Assembly: GCF_001590605.1 (NCBI RefSeq)
Contig: NZ_CP014504.1
Coordinates: 1,240,001 to 1,304,000, forward strand
Length of the DNA stretch: 64,000 bases
Source of the DNA: Pedobacter cryoconitis
GTDB taxonomy: Bacteria > Bacteroidota > Bacteroidia > Sphingobacteriales > Sphingobacteriaceae
Direction: 5' to 3'
The translations under genes and the position numbers were made by a program. This document shows, piece after piece, positions 26,908-34,967 of the stretch. Position 1 is the first letter of the stretch; the number at the start of each line of letters is the position of its first letter. The notes under the pieces were generated by a model. That model saw nothing but the letters and a program-made list of their open reading frames with translations. It was not told where the DNA came from and made no database searches.

Positions 26908-27786
26908 ATGAAGCTAAAAAAAGGAATTTTAATACATAACCAGCTAGAACAAGGTTATGAAGTAGTCCATATTAATTCTGGAACCGTATTACATACAGCA
27001 CTGGTGACCGAGCCTGTTAACTTTCACGGCATGGTTTATACGCCTCAGTATGAAGATAATGCCCGTATCGCTAAAAGAGACTGGAGAGCTTTAAATCGCG
27101 AAGAAATAAGAGGCATACAAGCGAAAGATAAACGGAACGATTATAATACGATTTATCTGGGTGATATTCCTGAAGCATTAAAAGCATGCTTTAAGCGATT
27201 AGACCTGGCTAATTCCAAGAGCCGCGAAGAGGTATTTGAGAAATTTTCAGGTGATGCAGCATTGACTAAAGAACTAAGCTCGAACCTCAATTCCTTTTTA
27301 TCGCCGCTTGCAGACAACAAACCATTTAATTTTCATTGTATTGGGACCAACTTGCCTAATATAGAGATGGTTGCCTGTAATACGACTAAATTACCCAAGG
27401 ATTTTAAACCTAAGGATATTAAATATATGGGTATGCACAATGATGGGACCCAATCTATGACCATCCATACCGCTCATAAATTCGGGAACCGGATTTCTAT
27501 TAATTTAGGCAATGATACCCGGTCATTTTTATTTGTAAACCTATCCATGATACAGGCTTTAAATATGATCGGAAAGAAAATAGACCTCAAAAAGAACAAC
27601 GTTAATATTGCAAACATACCCAAGTTCTTTTTTGAACATTTTCCTGATTATCCGGTCATCAGGGTGCAGCAAAAACCTTATCAGTATTATATTGCTCCAA
27701 CTGACAATTGCTTTCACGATGGTTCCACTTTAGGCAATAAGGAATTGGATATTACGATGGTTTATTTTGGGGCTTTCCAATGCTGA
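26908..27786 (+). CDS. Putative Fe(II)/2-oxoglutarate-type oxygenase, RiPP paralogue 3
   Basis: The 292-aa protein is closest to paralogue 2: same length, iron-site residues H177/D179 (MGMHNDGTQ) and H270 (NCFHDGSTLG), and the common N-terminal start MKLKKGILIHNQ. The shared N-terminal half (DWRALNREEIRG, TIYLGDIPEALK) has no motif I recognise and might bind the leader peptide. The gap to the preceding gene is 39 bp; its stop overlaps the exporter start by 7 bp. Three active-looking copies, rather than one active and two decayed, suggest each works on a different residue or partner. Confidence 0.6.
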   Translation: MKLKKGILIHNQLEQGYEVVHINSGTVLHTALVTEPVNFHGMVYTPQYEDNARIAKRDWRALNREEIRGIQAKDKRNDYNTIYLGDIPEALKACFKRLDLANSKSREEVFEKFSGDAALTKELSSNLNSFLSPLADNKPFNFHCIGTNLPNIEMVACNTTKLPKDFKPKDIKYMGMHNDGTQSMTIHTAHKFGNRISINLGNDTRSFLFVNLSMIQALNMIGKKIDLKKNNVNIANIPKFFFEHFPDYPVIRVQQKPYQYYIAPTDNCFHDGSTLGNKELDITMVYFGAFQC

Positions 27787-29966
27787 AATTTTACAAGTAT
27801 CCCTTTCAGAAGCAATTAGACTTAATGGACTGTGGTCCCGCTTGTTTAAAAATGATTTCTGAATATTATCAGATCACAACCAGTATATCAGAATTAAGAG
27901 AGCTATGCAATACTTCGCGCCTTGGAAGTAATATCGGGGATATTATGTACGGCGCGGAACAGGTGGGCTTTAAGGCTTTGGTATTTAAAACTACGATAGA
28001 CTATCTTAAGGAAAAACAACCTTTTCCATGTATTATTCACTGGAGGAAAAACCATTATGTTGTTTTATACCAGATTAAAAATGGGAAGTATACGATTGGT
28101 GACCCTGCCTATGGGTTTGCAGTTTTGTCCGAAAAAGAATTTACAGAGGGCTGGGCGGGCAATGGGGAAAAGGGGATCGCTTTATTTGTCGAACCTGATT
28201 TAGAAAGTGATTATATCACAAAAACTGCCGGCGCTGAAGGAAAAAGTATAGGCTGGCAATTTGTAGATTTTCTCAGGCCACATGTAAAGCAGATAGGCTT
28301 TCTTCTTTTGGTGATCATGATTGCCAGTGCGATATCCATGCTTATTCCAAGAACTATTGAGTACATGACGGATAAGGGGGTAGAAAAGAAAAACATAAAT
28401 ATTATATGGAAAGTCCTGCTGTTTCAATTTGTATTATTCGGGAGTTTAACCTTTACAAATTATATCAGAAGTTTAATCCAGGCAAAACTGAGCACTAAGT
28501 TAAGTATTGGTATTATCTCAGATTTCCTGGTAAAGCTACTGATGCTGCCGATTTCTTTTTTTGACACCAAGAACCATGCAGATATTTATCAGCGGATAGA
28601 TGACCATTCCAGAATTGAAACTTTTCTGTCTACAAAATTGGTGTCTTTTATCTTTTCGATATCGCTTTTAGTGGTGTACATTTTACAGATGTTCTTTTTT
28701 GATAAATACATTGTAATAAGCTTTCTATTGTTCACAGCTTTATCATTTGTGTGGTTTTTCTTGTTTATGGAGCGGCGTAGAAAGCTTGATTACCGCAGAT
28801 TCGGGCTCGCTATTGAAGAAAGACATTATTTGAATGATTTGATCTCAGGTATGACGGAGATCAAGCTTAATAACGCACAATCGGGAAGAGTAGACAGCTG
28901 GCAGGAATTGCAACATAAATTATATGATTTCAAGTTAAGTAACCTGAAACTTTCACAGCTACAGCAGAATGGGATAAATACAGTCAATCAGTTGAAAAGT
29001 ATTTTTATAACTTTTTTATGTTCGTACTGGGTAATTAACGGCACGATAACTTTTGGGGTGATGCTGAGTATCGGTTATATCGTTGGTCAGCTGACGCTGC
29101 CAATTCAGGACATCATGAATTTTTTTCACGACTATCAGGACGCAAAAACTTCCTTTGAAAGATTAAATGAGATACAATTAAAAACAAATGAAAATGATCA
29201 GGGGAAAATTAGTTTTCCTGGTGAGCTGAATAGGGGATTCGATGTAAATAATCTGTCTTTTAAATACGCTGGGATTCATAATCCTTATGTGCTGCGGGGA
29301 ATAGACCTATTTATCCCCAAGGGAAAAATTACGGCTATAGTTGGTACAAGCGGCAGTGGTAAGACCACATTAATGAAGCTATTGTTATCATTTTATCAGC
29401 CTCAGGACGGTGCTATTTTAATTGATGATATCAATTTGCAAACTATCAATACAGATGAGTTCAGAAGCCAGTGTGGAGTAGTGATGCAAGACGGATATAT
29501 ATACAGCTCGTCTATTGCACAAAATATAGCCATGAGCGAAAAAAATGTAGATATTGAGCGGGTTTACCAGGCACTTAAAATTGCTTGTCTAGACGAATTT
29601 GTCGCATCACTTCCACAAAAACACAACACAGCACTAGGCAGTACCGGAGTAGATTTAAGTGGTGGGCAAAAACAACGTTTATTCATTGCAAGGGCAGTCT
29701 ATAAAAATCCTCAGATCATTTTTTTTGATGAAGCTACGAATGCACTGGATTCAAATAATGAGCGGGCAATCATGGATAATCTGGAGCATTTTTTTATTGG
29801 TAAAACTGTATTGGTAATTGCACACAGATTAAGTACTGTTAAGAATGCAGCACAAATTGTGGTGCTGGAAAATGGAGAAATTGTAGAGCTTGGCTCTCAT
29901 GCAGAGTTAACCAGAACCAGAGGCAAGTATTATGAGTTAGTGAAAAATCAGCTCGAGCTCGGTTAA
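27780..29966 (+). CDS. Peptidase-containing ABC exporter (C39 peptidase, PCAT)
   Basis: The 728-aa protein has an N-terminal C39 peptidase with Q12, catalytic C18 (DLMDCGPACLKM), H92 (KNHYVVLY) and D108 (IGDPAYG). A six-helix ABC membrane domain follows (about residues 165-440), then an ATPase with Walker A GTSGSGKTT (about 522), signature LSGGQKQR (about 626), Walker B IIFFDEATNALD (about 647) and the H-loop AHRLS. PCATs cut leader peptides after a double glycine and pump the core across the inner membrane; the precursor at 23574 carries exactly such a site. No HlyD-type periplasmic partner is adjacent. Overlap with the preceding gene ties it to the same operon. Confidence 0.93.
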   Translation: MLKFYKYPFQKQLDLMDCGPACLKMISEYYQITTSISELRELCNTSRLGSNIGDIMYGAEQVGFKALVFKTTIDYLKEKQPFPCIIHWRKNHYVVLYQIKNGKYTIGDPAYGFAVLSEKEFTEGWAGNGEKGIALFVEPDLESDYITKTAGAEGKSIGWQFVDFLRPHVKQIGFLLLVIMIASAISMLIPRTIEYMTDKGVEKKNINIIWKVLLFQFVLFGSLTFTNYIRSLIQAKLSTKLSIGIISDFLVKLLMLPISFFDTKNHADIYQRIDDHSRIETFLSTKLVSFIFSISLLVVYILQMFFFDKYIVISFLLFTALSFVWFFLFMERRRKLDYRRFGLAIEERHYLNDLISGMTEIKLNNAQSGRVDSWQELQHKLYDFKLSNLKLSQLQQNGINTVNQLKSIFITFLCSYWVINGTITFGVMLSIGYIVGQLTLPIQDIMNFFHDYQDAKTSFERLNEIQLKTNENDQGKISFPGELNRGFDVNNLSFKYAGIHNPYVLRGIDLFIPKGKITAIVGTSGSGKTTLMKLLLSFYQPQDGAILIDDINLQTINTDEFRSQCGVVMQDGYIYSSSIAQNIAMSEKNVDIERVYQALKIACLDEFVASLPQKHNTALGSTGVDLSGGQKQRLFIARAVYKNPQIIFFDEATNALDSNNERAIMDNLEHFFIGKTVLVIAHRLSTVKNAAQIVVLENGEIVELGSHAELTRTRGKYYELVKNQLELG

Positions 29967-30058
29967 AGCAGTCCATTTATGCTTTTTTATCAGCTGTAGT
30001 GAATTTTTTTACTATTTTAGTTAGCGATAAAATACTAATATTCTAACCAAGCTAATGT

Positions 30059-31252
30059 ATGGGCCGGAGACGCTTCTTCCTGATTTTTTGTATTCTGGCA
30101 ATTTTTGTGTTTGCGATTGTAAAATGTACACCAGTAAAAAGTAAAAGTAACGACAGCAGGGGACCAGCCTACGCCGGGAGTGCTACCTGTGTAAGTTGTC
30201 ATCAGGACCTTACAAAATCTGCGGTGCACAATTCCCATTTTAATGCTTCAAAAATACTCACTGCACCTGGTTCTGCAGACAGCCTGCATATACCTGATGG
30301 AGAGTTCATTTTTAATGAAAACACTAAAGTGCAGGTAAAAAACCGTGCTGATGGCCTGTATCAGTCTGCGCTGCTCAATGGTGTGGACAGAAAAACTGAA
30401 CATACAGCTATGATTTTTGGTGCAGGAAAAAGCGCGTATACATTCGCATTCTGGTACGGCAAACAACTGATGCAAATGCCATTGAATTACCTGACCAAAG
30501 AACATCAATGGGTAAACAGCCCGGGTTTCCCTGAAGACCAGATTTATTTTGGCAGGCCAATCATTGCGCGTTGTTTAGAGTGCCATAGCTCTTTCGCGGA
30601 CAAAAAGCTGGTACAAGGGCCTAATTTTTCAATCACGGAAGAATATGTTAAAAACTCCATTATCGCAGGTATAGATTGCGAACGTTGTCATGGCCCTGCG
30701 GCTCAGCACGTCACCTTTCATCAAGAGAACCCTACGGTGAAAACGGCCAATTTTATGGTGAGTTATAAAAAACTGGCGTTATCCCGAAGAATAGATGCAT
30801 GTGGGGTATGTCATTCAGGAACGGGTATCCAGACGGTGAGTTCAACCTTTAATTTTAAACCGGGAGATACGTTAAAAACATTACCTCAATATAATGCGTA
30901 TAGCGGAGAAGATCCCGATGTACACGGTAAACAAAAGCCACTGCTTGAGGCTAGTTTGTGTTATAAAATTGGTAAAGCAGAATGTATTACCTGCCATGAT
31001 ATGCATGATAATAAGAGCTCTGGCGTGGCAATTTATTCCGCTAAATGTATCAGCTGTCATCAGGATGTGAAACATGAAACATTGAAAGAGAAGAACAAAG
31101 CTGTGCTGGCAAAGAACTGTATCGACTGCCATATGCCCATCAAAGAATCTCACGCTATTGGTTTTCAGATGAGCAACAGCAAAGAAAAGATACCCTATAA
31201 ATTACGTACGCACCGTATTGCAATTTATAATGAGCTGGTTAAGAGAAAATAA
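30059..31252 (+). CDS. Multihaem c-type cytochrome (seven CxxCH)
   Basis: The 397-aa protein has a membrane-targeting N-terminus (RRRFFLIFCILAIFVFAIVKC; the Cys could be a lipoprotein anchor) and seven CxxCH haem-binding motifs: CVSCH, CLECH, CERCH, CGVCH, CITCH, CISCH and CIDCH. The spacing resembles cytochrome c554/tetrahaem-type domains duplicated. It should sit in the periplasm and transfer electrons; its partner is unknown. It follows the RiPP exporter by 92 bp on the same strand. A functional tie to the peptide is unproven. It ends at a strong hairpin. Confidence 0.87.
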   Translation: MGRRRFFLIFCILAIFVFAIVKCTPVKSKSNDSRGPAYAGSATCVSCHQDLTKSAVHNSHFNASKILTAPGSADSLHIPDGEFIFNENTKVQVKNRADGLYQSALLNGVDRKTEHTAMIFGAGKSAYTFAFWYGKQLMQMPLNYLTKEHQWVNSPGFPEDQIYFGRPIIARCLECHSSFADKKLVQGPNFSITEEYVKNSIIAGIDCERCHGPAAQHVTFHQENPTVKTANFMVSYKKLALSRRIDACGVCHSGTGIQTVSSTFNFKPGDTLKTLPQYNAYSGEDPDVHGKQKPLLEASLCYKIGKAECITCHDMHDNKSSGVAIYSAKCISCHQDVKHETLKEKNKAVLAKNCIDCHMPIKESHAIGFQMSNSKEKIPYKLRTHRIAIYNELVKRK

Positions 31253-31282
31253 TAGTCATGAAATGATTTGTAGCTGTAATGA

Positions 31283-31313
31283 ATTTTAAGCGTTGAACTT
31301 CAACGCTTAAAAT
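31283..31313. terminator. Bidirectional terminator hairpin
   Basis: A perfect 14-bp stem (31283-31296 with 31300-31313) with a 3-nt loop between the convergent cytochrome and aldehyde dehydrogenase genes, flanked by A/T on both sides. Confidence 0.82.
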
Positions 31314-31321
31314 CCTCTAAA

Positions 31322-32689
31322 TTATTTAACGTATACCGTTTTGATATTTACAAATTCAAGAATCCCAAAACTACCCAGCTCCCTGCCATAACCAGAAGTC
31401 TTTATACCTCCAAAAGGTAAGCGCGGATCAGATTGTACGCGTTCGTTTACAAAACATGAGCCGGCTTCCAGTTCAGTTGCTGCAATTCGCTCGCCTTTGG
31501 CAATATCTTTGGTAAATACGGCTGAACCCAATCCAAAAATGCTGTCATTCGCAATACGAATGGCATCGTTTTCGTCTTTTGCTGAAATAATCGACGCAAC
31601 CGGGCCAAAAAGCTCTTCATCATACCCTGTCATACCGGGTAATACATTGGTGAGAATAGTGGCAGGATAATAAGCATTGTTCCCTTCAGGTAATTCACCA
31701 CCAAGAATACAAACTGCTCCTTTTTCAATTGATTTTAAGACTTGTGCATGAAGCTCGTCGCGTAGATCTATCCGTGCCATCGGTCCAATGTCTGTATCCA
31801 TTTCAAGTGGGTTGCCCATTACGCTTTTCTTCATTTTATCCAGGAACAGTTGAGTGAACTCAGCAATAACTGATTCTTCAACAACAAATCTTTTAGCAGC
31901 AATGCAGCTTTGACCACTATTAGTGAGACGGCTGGCGACACAGATTTCTGCAGCCTTTTCCAAATCTGCGTCTGCCAGAACCACGTAAGCATCGCTACCT
32001 CCTAATTCCAGTACTACCTTTTTAAGCATTGCACCTGCCTTACTGGCAACAGTAATACCAGCGTTGGTACTGCCTGTAAGTGTTACAGCCTTGATACGTG
32101 GATTTTCGATGACTTTTTCAACCATCTTGCTGCCAATCAAAAGCGTTTGAAAAACGTGAGCAGGAAAGCCGGCCTGAACAATCATTTCTTCAATAGCTAA
32201 AGCGCAACCCGGAACGTTTGAAGCATGTTTTAAAACACCACAGTTTCCCGCGATAAGTGTTGGTGCCAAAAACCGGAATACCTGAAATAATGGAAAGTTC
32301 CAGGGCATTACGGCTAAAACTATACCGATTGGCTGGAAGCTGACATAACTTTTTGAGGCTTCAGTTTCGATAATTTGATCTGCAAGCAGGCCCTCTCCAT
32401 TGATCGCGTAATATTCGCAGCATAAGGCGCATTTTTCTGCTTCGGCCAGTCCTTGTTTAACAGGTTTTCCCATTTCATTGGCCATTAATATGGCCAGCTC
32501 ATTTTTACGCTCCCGCAAAATTTCGGCAAGCCTGTTCATTAGTGTTCTGCGTTGTATAGGAGTGGTTTTTTTCCAGTCCAGCCAGGCGCTATGTGTTTGC
32601 TCAATCTTCTCAGCTACTTGTTTTTCATTAAGCGTTGGATATTCTTGAATTTGCTGCCCATTAACCGGATTTATTGATGAAATATTCAT
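31322..32689 (-). CDS. NAD(P)-dependent aldehyde dehydrogenase, succinate-semialdehyde type
   Basis: Starting at the ATG at 32689 (MNISSINPVNGQ) gives 455 residues, the normal length of the short SSADH group; the frame extends to 32758 but the extra 23 residues are Lys/Gln-rich and not conserved. Motifs: VLAVMPWNFPLFQVFR (cofactor cleft), LTGSTNAGITVASKAG, catalytic Glu in LELGGSDAYVV, catalytic Cys in TNSGQSCIAAKRF, and EELFGPVASI. It oxidises succinate semialdehyde or a similar aldehyde in the cytoplasm, feeding the TCA cycle. No GABA genes are adjacent. A large periodic inverted repeat lies about 115 bp upstream. Confidence 0.88.
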   Translation of the reverse strand: MNISSINPVNGQQIQEYPTLNEKQVAEKIEQTHSAWLDWKKTTPIQRRTLMNRLAEILRERKNELAILMANEMGKPVKQGLAEAEKCALCCEYYAINGEGLLADQIIETEASKSYVSFQPIGIVLAVMPWNFPLFQVFRFLAPTLIAGNCGVLKHASNVPGCALAIEEMIVQAGFPAHVFQTLLIGSKMVEKVIENPRIKAVTLTGSTNAGITVASKAGAMLKKVVLELGGSDAYVVLADADLEKAAEICVASRLTNSGQSCIAAKRFVVEESVIAEFTQLFLDKMKKSVMGNPLEMDTDIGPMARIDLRDELHAQVLKSIEKGAVCILGGELPEGNNAYYPATILTNVLPGMTGYDEELFGPVASIISAKDENDAIRIANDSIFGLGSAVFTKDIAKGERIAATELEAGSCFVNERVQSDPRLPFGGIKTSGYGRELGSFGILEFVNIKTVYVK

Positions 32690-32804
32690 AGGTGCGGATT
32701 TTTTATTTTGATTGTCAGTATTTTTTTTCTGTTTAATTACCTGCCAAAACTGAGCCAAATAAACAAGATTACGATGTGCCTTGTTAAGGCATGGTTTTGG
32801 TATA

Positions 32805-32942
32805 GTACTGTAGGGGTAGTGGTATACATTGAAGTAGGGTTGAAGAAGCGTTCGACTACCCTTGAAGTAGCCCAGGCTACTTCAATACTACTTCAATGCT
32901 AGTTCAATACTAGTTCAACCTACAACACAACCCCTACAGTAC
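32805..32942. repeat. Nested inverted repeat with 11-bp periodic units
   Basis: The outer arms GTACTGTAGGGGT (32805-32817) and ACCCCTACAGTAC (32930-32942) are exact reverse complements. Inside are a central 11-bp palindrome (32862-32872 with 32875-32885) and four tandem 11-mers at 32877-32920 (CTACTTCAATA, CTACTTCAATG, CTAGTTCAATA, CTAGTTCAACC), with inverted relatives on the left. The whole stretch can fold into one long cruciform. No ORF or transposase is present. It could be a MITE-like element or a helically phased binding array upstream of the aldehyde dehydrogenase. Confidence 0.75.
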
Positions 32943-33296
32943 CCCTATAAAACCCTATCAGATCTTACCGTGAAATTACTTGAAATCATGTCTTATAGTA
33001 AGATTGAATTTGCACCATTGCAACAGCAAATATGGAATTACAGCTTATTTATTTTAAATGCTCGTGCAACGTTTCGCTATAAAAATTGTCAGTATTAAAA
33101 GTTGGATTACAAATGGAGAATCCAATCACGGCAATAGCCAGATTTAGTTTAGTTAATTACTGAAAGCATGTTAAAGGTGGATGCCACACATGCTTTCTAA
33201 ATAGTGAACAAAGGAGCATGTTTATTTACATGATACCAGCCAAATTCTTCATGGCTCATACTGCTGCATCTTCTTAAGGATATAGTGAGTTTGATC
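32943..33296. other. Intergenic region, nothing supported
   Basis: These 354 bases between the periodic repeat and the CLC gene end contain no credible gene. A 20-codon minus-strand frame (33197-33259, MSHEEFGWYHVNKHAP...) is too short to support. Confidence 0.4.
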
Positions 33297-34568
33297 CTAT
33301 TTATCCATACCCATTTGAGCGTGTATCAATGGAGATTTAGGCGCCAGAAAATATCCTGTTAAACTTGCGAAAATAATAGGTACAATATTTTGAAAGCCTG
33401 TCATTGCACCAAGTAAAATAGTAATACTCACAGGCGTTCGTGTAACCGAGGCATTTAAAGCGGCCATGCAACAGACAGTAATTAAGGTAAGGTTTTGTCC
33501 GGGAAATAAATGATAGATAACTAATCCCAGAACAGTGCCAGCGAATAGTAGTGGGATAATAAAACCACCTCTCCAGCCTGAGGTTGCTGTAATTGCAATG
33601 GCTATTAGTTTCATAATCAGCAATAGGCATAAGAACTGGATCGTGAAACTTCCGCTAAGTACTGCTGTGAGTTGCTCATGCCCAAAATATCGGGTAAGAG
33701 GAATAAAATAAGCAATCGTTCCCAATAAGAAGCCGCCCAATGCCAGTTTATAATAAATAGCTAATGAGATTTTATTGAAGAGCAGCTTAAATGACTTGAT
33801 GAACAGGGTAAATAGCCATCCGGTAGCCGCACCAGCTAAAGAGTAGGCAACAGCATAAAAGATGTCCCAGATTTTTGGGTTCTTATACGGAGGAAAGTTC
33901 CAGGCAGGCCCGAGATTAAGGTGTGTGATCAATACAAAAACGAGGTAACTTGCACAACTGGCCACCAGTGCTGGCATAAAAGCCTTATAATACTTGGTAA
34001 CGTGCTTATGATCTAATATTTCTAAAGCAAATAAGCTTCCTCCAAGCGGTGCCCCAAAAAGAGCTGTAAATGCGGATGCCATCCCAGCAATGGTAATAGA
34101 ACGTACATCTTCTCCTTTATAACCTAATTTACGTGAAATATACGTCCCTGTAGATCCAACCACTTGTACTAGTGGTGCTTCTGGCCCTAAGCTGCCTCCA
34201 GAGGCTATGCAGATCAAAGAAGATAAAATCATTGATGGATTGCTTTTGGGGTTCAGCCGGCCTCCTTTAAAATGTATATTATCTACCATCAAATCAATTT
34301 CGCCCGGATCACCCAGTTTATAAATGATCAATCCTGCTGCTAATCCGGCAATAGTCATTAAAGGAATAACAAATATTCCTTCTATAATTTTTAAAACTGT
34401 TGTGATATGCTCTAATACAATCCAGTAGCCACCAGAAATGATACCACCGATTATACCAATGATAGTCCAGAGCAGAAAGTCTTTATTGTAAACAAAGGGG
34501 TTAATTTTTAAGGGGTTCTTTAAGGTGTGCCGTAATTCAAAAATCTTTTTTGAGGTGGAATGTTTCAT
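33297..34568 (-). CDS. CLC-family chloride channel/transporter
   Basis: The 423-aa inner-membrane protein has about 10-12 hydrophobic helices and CLC landmarks: GGSLGPEAPLVQ (about residues 122-133), FTALFGAPLGGSLFALE, GWRGGFIIPLLFAG and TRTPVSITILLGAMTG. In well-studied CLCs the second motif is GREGP, whose Glu is the gate. Here that position is Leu, and a Glu follows the Pro instead. The first filter motif GSGIP is also not seen. Such divergent CLCs form their own subgroup; ion selectivity and coupling cannot be read off. No CBS or TrkA domains follow. It is monocistronic. Confidence 0.87.
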   Translation of the reverse strand: MKHSTSKKIFELRHTLKNPLKINPFVYNKDFLLWTIIGIIGGIISGGYWIVLEHITTVLKIIEGIFVIPLMTIAGLAAGLIIYKLGDPGEIDLMVDNIHFKGGRLNPKSNPSMILSSLICIASGGSLGPEAPLVQVVGSTGTYISRKLGYKGEDVRSITIAGMASAFTALFGAPLGGSLFALEILDHKHVTKYYKAFMPALVASCASYLVFVLITHLNLGPAWNFPPYKNPKIWDIFYAVAYSLAGAATGWLFTLFIKSFKLLFNKISLAIYYKLALGGFLLGTIAYFIPLTRYFGHEQLTAVLSGSFTIQFLCLLLIMKLIAIAITATSGWRGGFIIPLLFAGTVLGLVIYHLFPGQNLTLITVCCMAALNASVTRTPVSITILLGAMTGFQNIVPIIFASLTGYFLAPKSPLIHAQMGMDK

Positions 34569-34603
34569 TGTTAATCAAAATATTTTTATTGTATTATATA
34601 TTG

Positions 34604-34611
34604 CAAATGTA
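34604..34611 (-). promoter_or_regulatory. TAnnTTTG -7 element (TACATTTG) for the CLC gene
   Basis: Exact consensus on the minus strand, 35 bp upstream of the ATG at 34568. The surrounding DNA is very AT-rich; the -33 box is unclear. Confidence 0.45.
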
Positions 34612-34652
34612 ATATAAATATGGTTTTTTTATTTAAAAATGTTAATATTATA

Positions 34653-34681
34653 TTGCTTGTGAAATATTAATAGTATTTTTG
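34653..34681 (+). promoter_or_regulatory. Promoter TTG-N18-TATTTTTG for the small membrane-protein gene
   Basis: An exact -7 element (34674-34681) with a TTG near the -33 position (34653-34655). It ends 18 bp before the ATG at 34700, and a start here supports that codon over the upstream in-frame one at 34679. Confidence 0.5.
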
Positions 34682-34699
34682 AGGTCTAATGTATATGTT

Positions 34700-34933
34700 A
34701 TGAAAAAGATAAATGTTTTGTTAATAATTATAGGGATTATATTTATTGGCGTTGGTTTTTTAACCTTTACTAATCTGACAACTGTGAATAGCGTAGATTC
34801 GCATGCATGGACTATAAATTTGAATGGAATCAAATCTTTTCAATGGCCGGCTTTTACAGGCGGGGTTCTGATTGTAATTGGAATTATTTTCCATATCGCA
34901 GATGATGGACATGATAAAATAAAGATTGGCTAA
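34700..34933 (+). CDS. Small two-helix membrane protein
   Basis: The 77-aa product (MKKINVLLIIIGIIFIGVGFL...) has two hydrophobic helices (about residues 5-22 and 50-68) separated by a polar segment with NSVDSHAWTINLNGIKSFQWP. It ends in a His/Asp/Lys-rich tail (HIADDGHDKIKIG). I recognise no specific family; DUF3185-like small membrane proteins look similar. The ATG at 34700 is chosen because the promoter element ends at 34681. It precedes the Crp/Fnr gene by 34 bp and may share its transcript. Confidence 0.6.
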   Translation: MKKINVLLIIIGIIFIGVGFLTFTNLTTVNSVDSHAWTINLNGIKSFQWPAFTGGVLIVIGIIFHIADDGHDKIKIG

Positions 34934-34967
34934 ATTCGTGCAGCTAAATGATGGTAAAATAATAAGG

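Noticed and set aside
25144-27786. Three paralogues as ATP-grasp ligases or HExxH-type peptide hydroxylases
   Set aside because: No ATP-grasp ExN or glycine-rich loop and no HExxH motif is present; the HxD...H pattern fits better.
33197-33259. 20-codon minus-strand frame reading MSHEEFGWYHVNKHAP
   Set aside because: Composition is protein-like, but it is too short and has no further support.
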